A stretch of 64,000 bases of DNA from positions 62,001-126,000 of the forward strand of contig JBBQWZ010000001.1 of assembly GCA_038210135.1 (NCBI GenBank), in the 5' to 3' direction. Position 1 is the stretch's first letter, and each line of letters starts with the position of its first letter. Of the stretch, positions 51,993-62,986 are shown in pieces. A program made the position numbers and the translations under genes. Source of the stretch: JBBQWZ01 sp038210135 (GTDB lineage Bacteria; Acidobacteriota; Terriglobia; Bryobacterales; Bryobacteraceae). Below the pieces are notes generated by a model. The model had not been told where the DNA came from, did not search any database, and saw only the letters and a program-made list of their open reading frames with translations.

Positions 51993-53090
51993 ATGCCCCT
52001 CGTTCCTCCCTACATTGAGTCCCTGCGCGCGTATGAGCCTGGAAAGAGCGTCGAAGACGTGCGTCGCGAATTCGGCGTGTCCCGCGTCGTCAAGTTAGCT
52101 TCGAACGAGAATCCGTTGGGGTCTTCGCCCCTTGCTGTGGAGGCGATGCGGCGGGAATTGGATCGTGGATTCAATCTCTATCCGAATGGCGGCTTGGATT
52201 TGCGTCGGGTGCTAGCTGCGCAGTTCGATCTGAAAGTGGAGAACGTGATTGCCGGCTCCGGTTCCGACGCGATTATGTCGAACATTATGCGCGCGTTCCT
52301 CTGCGACGAGGACGAGGTGCTGACCACGGAGGCCGCCTTCATCGGCTTTCAAGTGATTGCGCGGTCGCGCGGTGTGGCGTATCGGACGGTGCCGCTGAAG
52401 AACTGGGGCTACGACCTGGAGGCTTTAGCTGGCGCGATCACGGACCGAACTAAGATTATTTACCTGGCGAATCCCAACAACCCGACCGGTACGATCTTCA
52501 CCAAGCAGGAATTCGACGCGTTCTACAAGCATGTTCCCGAGCGCGTGCTGATCATTCTCGACGAGGCCTATTTTGAATACGCGCAGGACAATCCGCGCTA
52601 TCCGAATTCGATGCATTACCGCTATGACAACGTGATCACGCTGCGCACGTTTTCGAAAATTTATGGGCTGGCGGGATTGCGCGTTGGCTATGGCTTCGCG
52701 CACGAGGATCTGATTGGGAATCTGTTGAAGGTCAAGTTGCCGTTTGAGCCGGCGAGTACGGCCCAGACAGCCGCCGTCGCGGCGTTGGCTGATAAGGAAT
52801 TCGTCCATCGCTCGCTCGAACTGAACGCTCGGGGGATGCGCCTGTACCACGAGCGCTTCCGCGAGATGGGATTCGACGTGATTCCGTCGGAGGCGAACTT
52901 CGTCACGCTGGTGTTTGAATCCGAAGCTCAAGTCCTGCACATCACGCAGGAGTTATTGAAGCAGGGCATCGCGGTGCGTCCGCTGAAGGCCTTCGGGCTG
53001 CCGCACTGTTTACGCATCTCGACGGGACGCGACGACGAGAATCAAATTCTATTGGACGCGATGTCGAAGCTGCGACCGGCTGCTGTGTAA
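51993..53090 (+). CDS. hisC: HisC, histidinol-phosphate aminotransferase
   Basis: 365 residues of class II PLP aminotransferase. SNENPLGSSPLAVEAM binds substrate phosphate, AGSGSDAIMSNIMRAF the cofactor, NPNNPTGTIF and ILDEAYFEY precede the Schiff-base lysine K222 in TFSKIYGLAGLRVGYG. The end ISTGRDDENQILLDAM is normal. It converts imidazole-acetol phosphate to histidinol phosphate; some homologues act on aromatic amino acids. No other his genes are in the window. AAGAGA is 7 bases before the ATG. Confidence 0.92.
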   Translation: MPLVPPYIESLRAYEPGKSVEDVRREFGVSRVVKLASNENPLGSSPLAVEAMRRELDRGFNLYPNGGLDLRRVLAAQFDLKVENVIAGSGSDAIMSNIMRAFLCDEDEVLTTEAAFIGFQVIARSRGVAYRTVPLKNWGYDLEALAGAITDRTKIIYLANPNNPTGTIFTKQEFDAFYKHVPERVLIILDEAYFEYAQDNPRYPNSMHYRYDNVITLRTFSKIYGLAGLRVGYGFAHEDLIGNLLKVKLPFEPASTAQTAAVAALADKEFVHRSLELNARGMRLYHERFREMGFDVIPSEANFVTLVFESEAQVLHITQELLKQGIAVRPLKAFGLPHCLRISTGRDDENQILLDAMSKLRPAAV

Positions 53091-53160
53091 TTGGTTGGCC
53101 GCACACGGGTAGGCTAGGTTTGGGGAACTTACTTCGTGCGAGCCTCGACGCATCGCATGG

Positions 53161-55554
53161 TTAGCGCAAGGAGTTTACAGGATCAATTCTTGTTGCTCGA
53201 CGCGCCGGACCATAACTGGCGACCACGGCGATGGCGATCAGCAAGACCGTGACGCCGGCGTAGGTCGGCCAATCGGTGGAGGTGGTTTCGAATAATAGTT
53301 GGGCAAATATTCGGTTGAGGGCCAGTGCGCCCGCAAGGCCGAGGACCGCTCCGACACCGACGAGTTCCAGGCCCTGGCGAATCACGAAGAGGCGAACTGC
53401 GGACGGCTGCGCTCCGAGCGCCATGCGGATGCCGATTTCCTGCGTCCGCTGCTCGACGAAATAGGCGACGACTCCATACAATCCGACGGCTGCGAGGACC
53501 AGCGCCAGACCGGCGAAGCCCATCAGCAGGCTCATCTGGAAACGGGTTTGCGCAACCGATTCGGCCATCCAATCGGACATCGGCTTGATATCGGTAACGG
53601 CCTGCGTCGGGGCCAACTCGCGAATCGCAGTGAGGGCGGAAGCAATCGTGCCGCGTGGATCGCCGGTGGTCTTCACGACGAGAGTCATGAATCGCACCGC
53701 GAGGTGTGGATGCGGGTAATAGACCATGGGACGGACTTCGCCATCAAAGCCTGCGTATTTGACGTCGCCAACTACGCCGATGATCTCGCCCGGCGCGTCG
53801 TCTCCCATCTGCACCACCAACTGCTTCCCGATCGGATCTTCGTCGTGAAAGATTTGCTTCGCCATCGATTCGTTAACCAGGAACTTGCGCGGCGCCTCGG
53901 CGCGATAGTCGTTCATTTCAATGAAGCGTCCCTTTTTGAGGGGGATGGACATGGTGCGGAAGAAGTCGTAGTGGACCATGCGGACGTCCGTAACGAACTT
54001 CTCACCGGGCGCGGCTGGAGGTCTTCCGACGACGGAGAATCCGGTGGCGGCTCCGGGGCCGCTGAAGGGAAGGAACGTAATTCCGCTCGCGTCGCGCACG
54101 CCTGGAAGGTGTTTCAGGCGGTCGATCGCATCCGAGTAGAAGGCGGTTGTTTGAGCAGGCGAGATTCCATTGCCGGAGAGACCCATGCTGAGGGTGAGTA
54201 CGTTCCTGGGATCGAAGCCGGGATCGACGGAGGTGAGGCGGCTAAAGCTCTTGAGCAGGAGCCCTGCGCCGATCAGGAGCATCAGAGAGAGCGCCGTTTC
54301 GGCCACGATGAGAATTCCGCGTAGGCGGTTTCCGCGGCGGGAACTGGAGCCCCGACCGGAATCCTTCAGGGCGGCGCTGAAGTCTTCGCGAGCAGCGGCC
54401 AGGGCGGGTGCGAGCCCGAAGATCACGCTGGCAAGCAGAGTAGCGGCGGCACAGTATGCGACCGTCGTCCAATCCAGGTTTGCCGCCGAAAGCCGCGGAA
54501 CGTTTTCGGGACCGAACACTTTGATGAGGCTGAGGATCCAGGCGCCAAGCAGGATCCCGAGACCTCCGCCAAGAGTGGCGAGGAGGAAGCTTTCGCTGAG
54601 GAACTGGCGGATGAGACGAGAGCGGCTTGCTCCGAGTGACGCGCGGATCGCGATTTCCTTTTCGCGGGCCGCGGCTCGGGCGAGCAAAAGGTTCGCGACG
54701 TTCGCACAAGCGATCAGGAGGACGAAACCGACGGCGCCGAGCAGAATCATCAGCGGCGTGCGCGAAGGTCCGGCGAACTGCTCGTGAAGCGGGACGACGT
54801 TAACGCCCCAGCCCTTGTCGAATTCCGGATACTGCTGTTCGAGCCGCTGTGCGATTCCGGCGAGTTCTGTCTGGGCCTGCTTCGGATTGACTCCGGGTTG
54901 GAGACGGGCGGCGACACGCATGAAGCGTCCGAACTTGTTCCGGTAGTTCTTGCCGGGTTCGAAGAAACCGGTCATCCAGAGATCGACTGGCTGGCCCAGC
55001 GGAAGGAGGTCGGCGGACATGACGCCGATTACGGTCGCCGGCTTTGAATCGAGGTTGATGCCGCGGCCAATGATGTTGGGATCCGACTGGAATTTTCGCG
55101 CCCAGAAGGAATGAGCGAGAATGACTCGGCGGGGCGCTCCGAACTTGTCGTCTTCTTTGGTGAATACGCGGCCGAACAGCGGCTGCGCGCCGAGCATGGG
55201 AAAGAATGATTCCTCGACGATTTGCTCGCGAATCTGCTCCGGCTCGCCTTCGAGCAGGTTCGCGCGTACATCGATGATGGCGGACATCGCGGTAAACGAA
55301 TGGCTTTGATTCTTCCAGTCGAAGTAATTCGCTGGATTGACGACATTCTTGACGCGGTTGCGCGCGAAATTGTGTTCCCAGACTAGAACCAGTGCTCCCG
55401 GATCTTTGAAGGGAAGCGGCTTCAGGACAACACTATTGACTACGCTGAAGATCGCGGTGTTCGCTCCGATGCCGAGAGCGATGGCGAGGACGGCTGTGAT
55501 CGCGAAGGCCGGGCTTCGGCGAAGTTGGCGGAGTGAAAATATGAAGTCGCGCAT
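53161..55554 (-). CDS. ADOP-type ABC transporter permease (second copy)
   Basis: 797 residues with the layout of the permease at 26.4 kb but clearly divergent. It opens MRDFIFSLRQLRRSPAFAIT with a GAGGAAA site 6 bases before the ATG; a first helix at 16-38, MacB-PCD domain (PLPFKDPGALVLVWEHN), FtsX core at about 270-410, a second PCD (RMVHYDFFRTMSIPLKKGRF) and FtsX unit, ending ARRATRIDPVNSLR. The VVAYFVEQRTQEIGIRMALGAQ loop is the coupling helix that would touch the ATPase. No ATPase is adjacent. It stands alone, convergent with hisC. Confidence 0.92.
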   Translation of the reverse strand: MRDFIFSLRQLRRSPAFAITAVLAIALGIGANTAIFSVVNSVVLKPLPFKDPGALVLVWEHNFARNRVKNVVNPANYFDWKNQSHSFTAMSAIIDVRANLLEGEPEQIREQIVEESFFPMLGAQPLFGRVFTKEDDKFGAPRRVILAHSFWARKFQSDPNIIGRGINLDSKPATVIGVMSADLLPLGQPVDLWMTGFFEPGKNYRNKFGRFMRVAARLQPGVNPKQAQTELAGIAQRLEQQYPEFDKGWGVNVVPLHEQFAGPSRTPLMILLGAVGFVLLIACANVANLLLARAAAREKEIAIRASLGASRSRLIRQFLSESFLLATLGGGLGILLGAWILSLIKVFGPENVPRLSAANLDWTTVAYCAAATLLASVIFGLAPALAAAREDFSAALKDSGRGSSSRRGNRLRGILIVAETALSLMLLIGAGLLLKSFSRLTSVDPGFDPRNVLTLSMGLSGNGISPAQTTAFYSDAIDRLKHLPGVRDASGITFLPFSGPGAATGFSVVGRPPAAPGEKFVTDVRMVHYDFFRTMSIPLKKGRFIEMNDYRAEAPRKFLVNESMAKQIFHDEDPIGKQLVVQMGDDAPGEIIGVVGDVKYAGFDGEVRPMVYYPHPHLAVRFMTLVVKTTGDPRGTIASALTAIRELAPTQAVTDIKPMSDWMAESVAQTRFQMSLLMGFAGLALVLAAVGLYGVVAYFVEQRTQEIGIRMALGAQPSAVRLFVIRQGLELVGVGAVLGLAGALALNRIFAQLLFETTSTDWPTYAGVTVLLIAIAVVASYGPARRATRIDPVNSLR

Positions 55555-55652
55555 TCGATTTCCTCAGGTTTCTGCTGATTTTACTTCAGCTGCCACTTCA
55601 GGTGTGGATAGTCGATGGCGCGGCGGACCGGGGTGTACTGATCCCCTATCGG

Positions 55653-56765
55653 CTAAATGAACAGGAACGCGGGGTGTTCTAAGCCCGTCGCGTGCGCCAC
55701 CACGCGGTCGCAGATGCGCATTCCGGCGTCGCCGTTGGTAAATACAAAGACTCCGGTTTCAGCGGCTGGATCGATCATGACGATGTTCTTGTAGCCGCCG
55801 TTGTCGCCCCATTGCCAAAGGTAGTCGTGTCCGGCGGCGTGTTCGATTCCCCAACCCAAGCCCCAGCCGAGAGATTCGCGGATCTTGATCTGCTGTTTCC
55901 TGTAGACGGGATTCTTGATGGCGGCGAGGACGAATTTGGCGTAGTCAGGGCCCGAAGTGCACATGGAAGCCGCCGCGTTGATACTGATCCAGTTGGGCAG
56001 AGTCGGCATTTTGAGTTTTTCCTGAATGGCCTCCAGATCTTCGTAGCGAAGGGCGTTCATCGGCTTTCCTGTTTCCTGAATAGCCGCGATCGCTCGTTTC
56101 TTATTGGAAGTGTCGTGGACTCCACCGCGGCGATCGTGACCGGTGGCCATTTGGCTCTCGCGCTCAGGAAGACGGGCGACACTGGAATTCGTCATGCCGA
56201 GCGGATCGAACACGCGCTGCTGAATGATTTCGCCGTAGGCTTTTCCGGTGATCTTCTCCAAGACTCGGGACAGGTACACGTAGCCTTCTCCAGAGTAATT
56301 CCATTGGGAGCCCGGATCAAATGCGGGAACGAGGATTGCGCCTTTTTCAAAACGCCAGTTTGGGAATCCGGAGCTGTGGCTCAGCACATGCCGGGCTGTG
56401 ACGGTCTTGGCTTTGGCGTCGGTCATGCCACCGGCGTAGTCGTTCAGGGGCTTGTCGAGATCGAGCTTTCCTTCTTGGTTGAGGGAATGGGCAGCATAGG
56501 CTGTGGCTTGCTTGGTCAACGACGCCGCTTCAAAAATAGTTTTGGAATCGACGGTCGCTTTCGTGTCCGCGTTCTTGACGCCAAAGCCTTGTTCCCAGGC
56601 CACCTTGCCGTTCTCGATCCAGGTGACCCACGCTCCAGGGACCGGCGCGACCTCCATCCAGGCTGGCAGACTCGCAAGGAAGTCTTTCGGTGGAGCGGAT
56701 TTCCACGAGCTGGCGGCGAAGGCTGGCGTTGCGAAAGCGGTTCCGAGGAAACTACGGCGGTTCAT
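55653..56765 (-). CDS. Secreted serine hydrolase (class C beta-lactamase / penicillin-binding-like)
   Basis: 370 residues from the ATG that begins MNRRSFLGTAFATPAFA, a twin-arginine-like signal; the open frame upstream is rejected. The serine-lysine pair is S82-x-x-K85 in EAASLTKQATAY, the tyrosine motif is Y156-S-G in QWNYSGEGYVYL, and the third motif is probably HDYLWQWGDNGG. The family covers class C beta-lactamases, D-aminopeptidases and esterases; beta-lactam resistance should not be assumed. It is followed by the ADOP permease gene 99 bases downstream on the same strand. Confidence 0.85.
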   Translation of the reverse strand: MNRRSFLGTAFATPAFAASSWKSAPPKDFLASLPAWMEVAPVPGAWVTWIENGKVAWEQGFGVKNADTKATVDSKTIFEAASLTKQATAYAAHSLNQEGKLDLDKPLNDYAGGMTDAKAKTVTARHVLSHSSGFPNWRFEKGAILVPAFDPGSQWNYSGEGYVYLSRVLEKITGKAYGEIIQQRVFDPLGMTNSSVARLPERESQMATGHDRRGGVHDTSNKKRAIAAIQETGKPMNALRYEDLEAIQEKLKMPTLPNWISINAAASMCTSGPDYAKFVLAAIKNPVYRKQQIKIRESLGWGLGWGIEHAAGHDYLWQWGDNGGYKNIVMIDPAAETGVFVFTNGDAGMRICDRVVAHATGLEHPAFLFI

Positions 56766-56829
56766 GAAAAGGCTCCTTTGGCCACACTGGGGCGTTGCAT
56801 AGTTATACGGGCTTCGTGCTCCGAGGTTT

Positions 56830-57676
56830 CTAAGCAAGTTTTGAGGGATTGACGGAGGCGCTTCGGAAGAGGAGTCGGGTGGCCTCATCGGCGGGAAACA
56901 GGCTCTCGATACGCAGTTCGTCGGCAGTGACGTCCTGCGCGGTTCCGAAGGTGGCAATAACGGTGAACAGCGAGATGTGGATTCCATCCTTCTCTATTTC
57001 GAGGGGCAGCACGGGAACCAGGGCGGCGTCCGCAGCGGCCCATAGCGTGTCGGAGTCCTGATAGGGGCTGAGTTCAGACAGTACTTGGTTCATTTCCTGA
57101 CCGCCGAGCGCATCCGCTTCGCGCCGGGCGCGGTGCCAGAGCAATGGCGCGACCGCCGTCCAGTTCGTAACGAAGGGCTTGATTCCCTCTGGGTGGAAGA
57201 ACAGGCGCATGAGATTGGGTTGCGGACCGCCGACGCGGGTCCAGAGATCGGCGCCCAGCATTGTGCTCATCCGGTCGAAGGGGCCGTTGGACATGCGGAT
57301 GTTCCAGGCGCGATCGATGGCGACCGCCGGGAACGGCTCGTGATTCTGGAGCATCATTCGGACCGCGGCCATCACTTGCGTCATCTGCGGATCGTCGAGG
57401 GGGCGCATCTTGAAACACGGGGGCGAATCCGGCGGCAGCAAGCCAATCGTTGCGTTCGCGCAAGGGTACCTCGAGCGTCTCGCTGAGCTGCAGAAGCATG
57501 TTTCGGCTAGGTTTTGCGCGGCCGGATTCAAGAAAACTGACATGGCGCTGCGACACGCCCGACGAAAGCGCCAGATCGAGCTGGGAGAGTCGGCGTTTCT
57601 GCCGCCAGGTCTTTAGCAGTTTAGGGAATGCATTGAATTCGCCGTCAGCCGGCGCTAGGTTCGATAGCGTCACCAT
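56830..57676 (-). pseudogene. XRE-family regulator with MmyB-like ligand domain, broken by a one-base frameshift
   Basis: Two overlapping frames encode one protein. The first (from 57676) gives the helix-turn-helix FPKLLKTWRQKRRLSQLDLAL and SQRHVSFLESGRAKPSRNML up to GFAPVFQDAP. The second, ending at 56830, resumes with LDDPQMTQVMAAVRMMLQNHEPFPAVAIDRAWNIRMSN and the full MmyB-like PAS domain. Removing one base from the five-G run at 57399-57403 would join them as FQDAPLDDPQM, the normal family sequence. The 200-residue frame therefore ends in nonsense after the HTH. It could be a decayed gene, a sequencing error in a homopolymer, or a phase-variable tract. Intact homologues regulate nearby oxidoreductases or membrane genes. 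Confidence 0.8.
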
Positions 57677-57813
57677 TGGAACTCCACGGCCATTGTCGCG
57701 TGGGAGGTGACGTCATTCAATGACCTCGGAGGTAATTGCGGCCCGGCGCGAATGGCTGCATTCTGTAAACACGAACCGGGCTGTGAACAGTCCGGACAAT
57801 CAAGGAGGTCGGT

Positions 57814-58152
57814 ATGTCAGGACGATTGATTGCTCTTGTTGCCGTGATCGTGGGGTTTGGTGCGTTGTCAGCGACCGCGCTAATAGATGTTGGTCTTTGG
57901 GGGATTCTCGAGCCGCACTTTCGTAGCTGGGGTGGAGCACAGGTATTCACCGACCTGGTGATTGTATGTACTTTGGCGTGCATCTGGATGGTGCGTGACG
58001 CGAAGCAGCAGGGGCTGGCGGCGTGGCCGTTCGTCATGGTCACGTTGGCGCTTGGTTCATTCGGGCCGCTCTTATACTTGGTGGTCCGTGAGTGGAGTGC
58101 GCGATCGATGATTCCAAAAATGGAGAAGGCCGTCGGACCTCAGTCAAATTAG
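57814..58152 (+). CDS. DUF2834-family membrane protein
   Basis: 112 residues with three membrane helices (about 3-25, 46-64, 73-93). The family features are ALIDVGLWGILEPHFRSWGGAQVFTDLVI in outline, then WMVRDAKQQGLAAWPFV and FGPLLYLVVRE. Function is unknown; homologues are scattered as small integral proteins. AAGGAGGT lies 5 bases before the ATG, an unusually strong site for this window. It is divergent from the frameshifted regulator, which may once have controlled it. Confidence 0.85.
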   Translation: MSGRLIALVAVIVGFGALSATALIDVGLWGILEPHFRSWGGAQVFTDLVIVCTLACIWMVRDAKQQGLAAWPFVMVTLALGSFGPLLYLVVREWSARSMIPKMEKAVGPQSN

Positions 58153-58196
58153 GCAGTCGAAAAGGCTCGGCTTGATTTCGGTGACGGCCCTTTGGA

Positions 58197-59741
<1,545 letters not shown>

Positions 59742-59904
59742 GGCGGCTGCTTTTTATCGTATCCGAACAGACGCGTAGCGGATCAGGGTCTTGGTAGAAA
59801 CGTCTCCAGGATGCTCCGGAGGTGTTTTAAAGCCGGTGTGCGAGTATCCTGTTCAGATACGAGTTGCGCCGCCGTGGGACGCGCGGACGTTGAGAGGAAT
59901 TCTT

Positions 59905-62622
59905 GTGCGATTGATATTGTGCTTGTTTGCGTTGGGTTCGTGTGGGGCGTTCGGCCAGCAGATGGACGAGGAGTTTGCGCGGCTGGTGAAGACATGGACC
60001 ACGGCTCCGGAATTCAGCAGCCCGTTAGTGGACCATTTGCCCAAAGGTGGGGCGGTTCCATCGCCTAAGGACATCCTCGGACACCATATCGGCGAGCCGA
60101 AGAAGCTGACCTATTATGGCGATTTATTGAGATATTACCGCGCGCTTGCCGCCAAGTCGCCTCGGGTCAAGATTATTGAGACTGGCAAATCCGACGAAGG
60201 CCGCGATTGCGTGGTGATTTTCGTAGGCAGCGAAGAATCCATCAGGAATCTGGAAACGTACCGCGGATATCTGGCGCAGATCGCGGATCCGCGGAAGATT
60301 AACGACGCGCAGGCGAAGGACATCATCGCAAAGGCCAAGCCCATTTATCACTTGATGGGAGGGCTGCATAGCGCCGAAACGGGTCCGCCCGAGATGCTGA
60401 TGGAATTGGCGTACCGGTTGGTGACAGAGGATTCACCGCTGATCAAGAAGATCCGCGACAACGTGATTGTGTCGATTACTCCGGCGGCGGATCCGGATGG
60501 ACGCGATCGCTACACCGACTGGTATTACCGCTACAAGATCAACGAAACCAGCGAGCAGGACAGCATGGGGAGTCCGCCGTACTGGGGCAAGTACATTTAT
60601 CACGACGATAATCGCGATATCAACTATTCGCAGACGCCGATGCGGGCGCTGCTGAGCTGGTACCTGCAGTATCATCCGCCGATCATTCACGAGCTGCATG
60701 AGTCGGTGCCGTTTCTGTACACGTTCAGCGGGCAGGCTCCGCAGAATCCGACGCTGGATCCGATTCTGTACGGCGAGCTGCCGTGGTTTTCGAATTTCGA
60801 GATGTCGCAGATGATCAAGTACGGCATGCCGGGCGTTTGGACGCACGGCTTCGTGGACATGTGGTCGCCGGGATATTTGGGCTTCATGTCGTCGAATCAC
60901 AACGGCATGCTGCGGATGTACGAGACCTTCGGAAACGGCGGAGCGAATACGATGCACCGTCGTGTGGCGGCTCCGGCAGGCGCGGGCGGTGGCGGTGGAC
61001 GCGGCGATCAAACGGAACGCGAGTGGTATCGGCCGATGCCTCCCTACAAAGAAGTCGATTGGTCGATGCGCAACAATACGAATTACATGCAGACGGGCGT
61101 GCTTTCGGCGCTCCAGCTCACGTCCTCCTTCCCCGAGATCATTCTTGAGAACTTCTATAAGAAGAGTCGGAATTCGATTGAGTCGGGCAAGACCGCGGCA
61201 CCGTACGGCTACATTATTCCAGCCAACCAGGAACCTACTCGAATGGCTTTTGTAGCTGGCATCCTGCGCATCCAAGGAATCGAAATCGGCCGCGCGACCG
61301 CCGAAGTGAAAACCAAGGAGGGCACGTTTCCCGAGGGTTCGCTGATTGTGAAGCGGGATCAGCCGTACGGAAGGCTGGCAAAGATTCTGCTCGAAAAGCA
61401 GAATTTTCCGGATGTAAATCTGCGCACGTACGACGACGCCGCCTGGACCATGGGGTTGATGACGCACACCAAGATTGTGGAGAGCGCGGATGCGTCGCTG
61501 CTCGGCGTGGGCGTGACGCCGGTAGACAAGTTCGAGCCGAAAGGTTCGATTGGCGGGGGCGGAGCGAGCTTTTACGCGGTGCTGGATGCGGGTTCGGCGA
61601 ATATGGTCACGTTGCGCTACCGCCTGAAGAGCGTTAACGTTCGCATCGCCGAAGCGGCCTTCCAGGCAAACGGGAAAACGATCCCGGCGGGTTCGTTCAT
61701 CATCGCCGGGTCGGATTACGAAAAGCTGAAGGCGGCGATGGAGCCGCTCGGTTTGACGGTGCAATCGTTGGACGCGGCTCCCTCCGTGAAGATGCATGAC
61801 GCGGACCTGCCTCGTCTGGCGATGTTCACGACCTGGGGAAATACGCAGGAAGTCGGTTGGGTGCGTTATGCCTTCGACCGGTATGAAGTGCCCTTCGATC
61901 TGATTTATAAGGAGCGCATCAAGCAGGGAAATCTGCGTGCCGCGTACGACGTAATCCTGGTCCCGCACCAAGGTCGGAATGCGAAGGGCCTAGTGTACGA
62001 CATCGAGCCGAAGAAGGCTCCGATCGCATACACGAAGACGGCGGAGTTTAAGTTCCTCGGCGATTACGGATCGTCGGAGGATATCACGGGAGGCATGGGA
62101 TTGCCTGGAGTCGCCGAGTTGCAGAAGTTCGTCGATGAAGGCGGACTCCTGATTACGCTGGGATCGGCAACGGAGTTCCCGGCGGCTTTCGGCCTGACCC
62201 GGAAGATCGACGCCGGCCGCACGTCGCCGGCGTTCTACGCACCCGGTCCAATTGTGGAGGCGGAAATTCTGCGGCCCACGCATCCGCTTTTCTACGGTTA
62301 CAGCGAGAAGACGGTGCCGGTCCGGTACGCGAACGGTCCGCTGTTGACGGTTCCGCTGACGGACCGGGAGCAGATCCTGATGCGCTTCCGCGGCGGCGAC
62401 GAGGGTGTGATGAGCGGATTCATGAAAGGCTCCGCCGAGGTCCGGGGGCGCCCGGCGATTGTGGATGTGCCGGTCGGGCAAGGACGGGTGCTAATGTTTG
62501 CAACCAATCCCTGCTACCGCTGGCAGAACCTCGGCGAGTTCAGAATGTTATTCAACGCTTTGATCAACCATAACGATTTCGCAAGTGCGAAACCGGTGGC
62601 GGGTCCAGGCGCCAGGGAATAA
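59905..62622 (+). CDS. Secreted M14 zinc carboxypeptidase with C-terminal GATase-like domain (second copy)
   Basis: 905 residues from a GTG with AGAGGAA 6 bases upstream, opening a signal peptide (RLILCLFALGSCGAFGQ); the longer frame starts at a TTG and adds unlike sequence. M14 ligands are H155 and E158 in MGGLHSAETGPP and H265 in IIHELHESVP; ITPAADPDGRDRY lies between. A Gly-rich linker (AGAGGGGGRGDQ) interrupts the middle. From about 630 a Rossmann-like domain (RLAMFTTWGNTQEVGW, YDVILVPHQG, FVDEGGLLITLGSATEF) matches the layout of the M14 gene at 29-31.8 kb. The last segment is GRVLMFATNPCYR. Likely periplasmic peptide trimming. A good terminator follows. Confidence 0.87.
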   Translation: MRLILCLFALGSCGAFGQQMDEEFARLVKTWTTAPEFSSPLVDHLPKGGAVPSPKDILGHHIGEPKKLTYYGDLLRYYRALAAKSPRVKIIETGKSDEGRDCVVIFVGSEESIRNLETYRGYLAQIADPRKINDAQAKDIIAKAKPIYHLMGGLHSAETGPPEMLMELAYRLVTEDSPLIKKIRDNVIVSITPAADPDGRDRYTDWYYRYKINETSEQDSMGSPPYWGKYIYHDDNRDINYSQTPMRALLSWYLQYHPPIIHELHESVPFLYTFSGQAPQNPTLDPILYGELPWFSNFEMSQMIKYGMPGVWTHGFVDMWSPGYLGFMSSNHNGMLRMYETFGNGGANTMHRRVAAPAGAGGGGGRGDQTEREWYRPMPPYKEVDWSMRNNTNYMQTGVLSALQLTSSFPEIILENFYKKSRNSIESGKTAAPYGYIIPANQEPTRMAFVAGILRIQGIEIGRATAEVKTKEGTFPEGSLIVKRDQPYGRLAKILLEKQNFPDVNLRTYDDAAWTMGLMTHTKIVESADASLLGVGVTPVDKFEPKGSIGGGGASFYAVLDAGSANMVTLRYRLKSVNVRIAEAAFQANGKTIPAGSFIIAGSDYEKLKAAMEPLGLTVQSLDAAPSVKMHDADLPRLAMFTTWGNTQEVGWVRYAFDRYEVPFDLIYKERIKQGNLRAAYDVILVPHQGRNAKGLVYDIEPKKAPIAYTKTAEFKFLGDYGSSEDITGGMGLPGVAELQKFVDEGGLLITLGSATEFPAAFGLTRKIDAGRTSPAFYAPGPIVEAEILRPTHPLFYGYSEKTVPVRYANGPLLTVPLTDREQILMRFRGGDEGVMSGFMKGSAEVRGRPAIVDVPVGQGRVLMFATNPCYRWQNLGEFRMLFNALINHNDFASAKPVAGPGARE

Positions 62623-62708
62623 TGGCGGAGTTTTCCGTTCCTTCAGACGAACAGAAGCGTCTTATTGATTAGACAGAACCCGGTTCTTCTGTTTGCCGGC
62701 TTCGAAAC

Positions 62709-62746
62709 AGCAGGCGGTGCTACCTCCGAGGCCGCCTGCTTTTTTT
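62709..62746 (+). terminator. Rho-independent terminator after the second M14 gene
   Basis: AGCAGGCGG and CCGCCTGCT make a perfect 9-bp stem around a 14-base loop, followed by TTTTTT. Confidence 0.88.
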
Positions 62747-62750
62747 GCGT

Positions 62751-62882
62751 TTAGCGTCGAACTACGTAAATCGAAAAACCGGGCGCGCGCGCCGCCGATC
62801 GACAGGTCCAGAAGTGCGGTACCAACTGGAAAGTTTCCAGGCAATTTCAGGTTGATCTGGACTGGCCCTGAACGTTGGTGGG
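62751..62882 (-). pseudogene. Remnant of a TIGR03437-like C-terminal domain
   Basis: One minus-strand frame reads GPVQINLKLPGNFPVGTALLDLSIGGARA, which resembles the YQINVxVPxGxPxGxxPVxxSIGG core of the domain that ends many Solibacter secreted proteins. The usual short C-terminal tail (GFSIYVVRR-stop) is present in a different frame a few codons on, so a frameshift separates them; no start or body of a gene is left upstream (a stop interrupts at about 62925). The remainder of the 364-base gap 62623-62986 holds only the terminator. This is recognition from memory and needs a profile search. Confidence 0.4.
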
Positions 62883-62986
62883 GGCAATCGGCAGTCCACT
62901 GTGCTGCCTGAGTTCACTGGCGCGTGCGAGCCCCGATCCTCCGTACCCTCGAATCGTTTTTCAACTCGCCGGGTGAAGTTCATTAT

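Noticed and set aside
55653..56765. Serine hydrolase as an AmpC antibiotic-resistance enzyme
   Set aside because: The SxxK/YSG family is broad and no ampR or resistance context is present.
60433..61971. 512-codon minus-strand open frame opposite the second M14 gene
   Set aside because: Same kind of GC-driven shadow; the plus strand has zinc ligands and a signal peptide.
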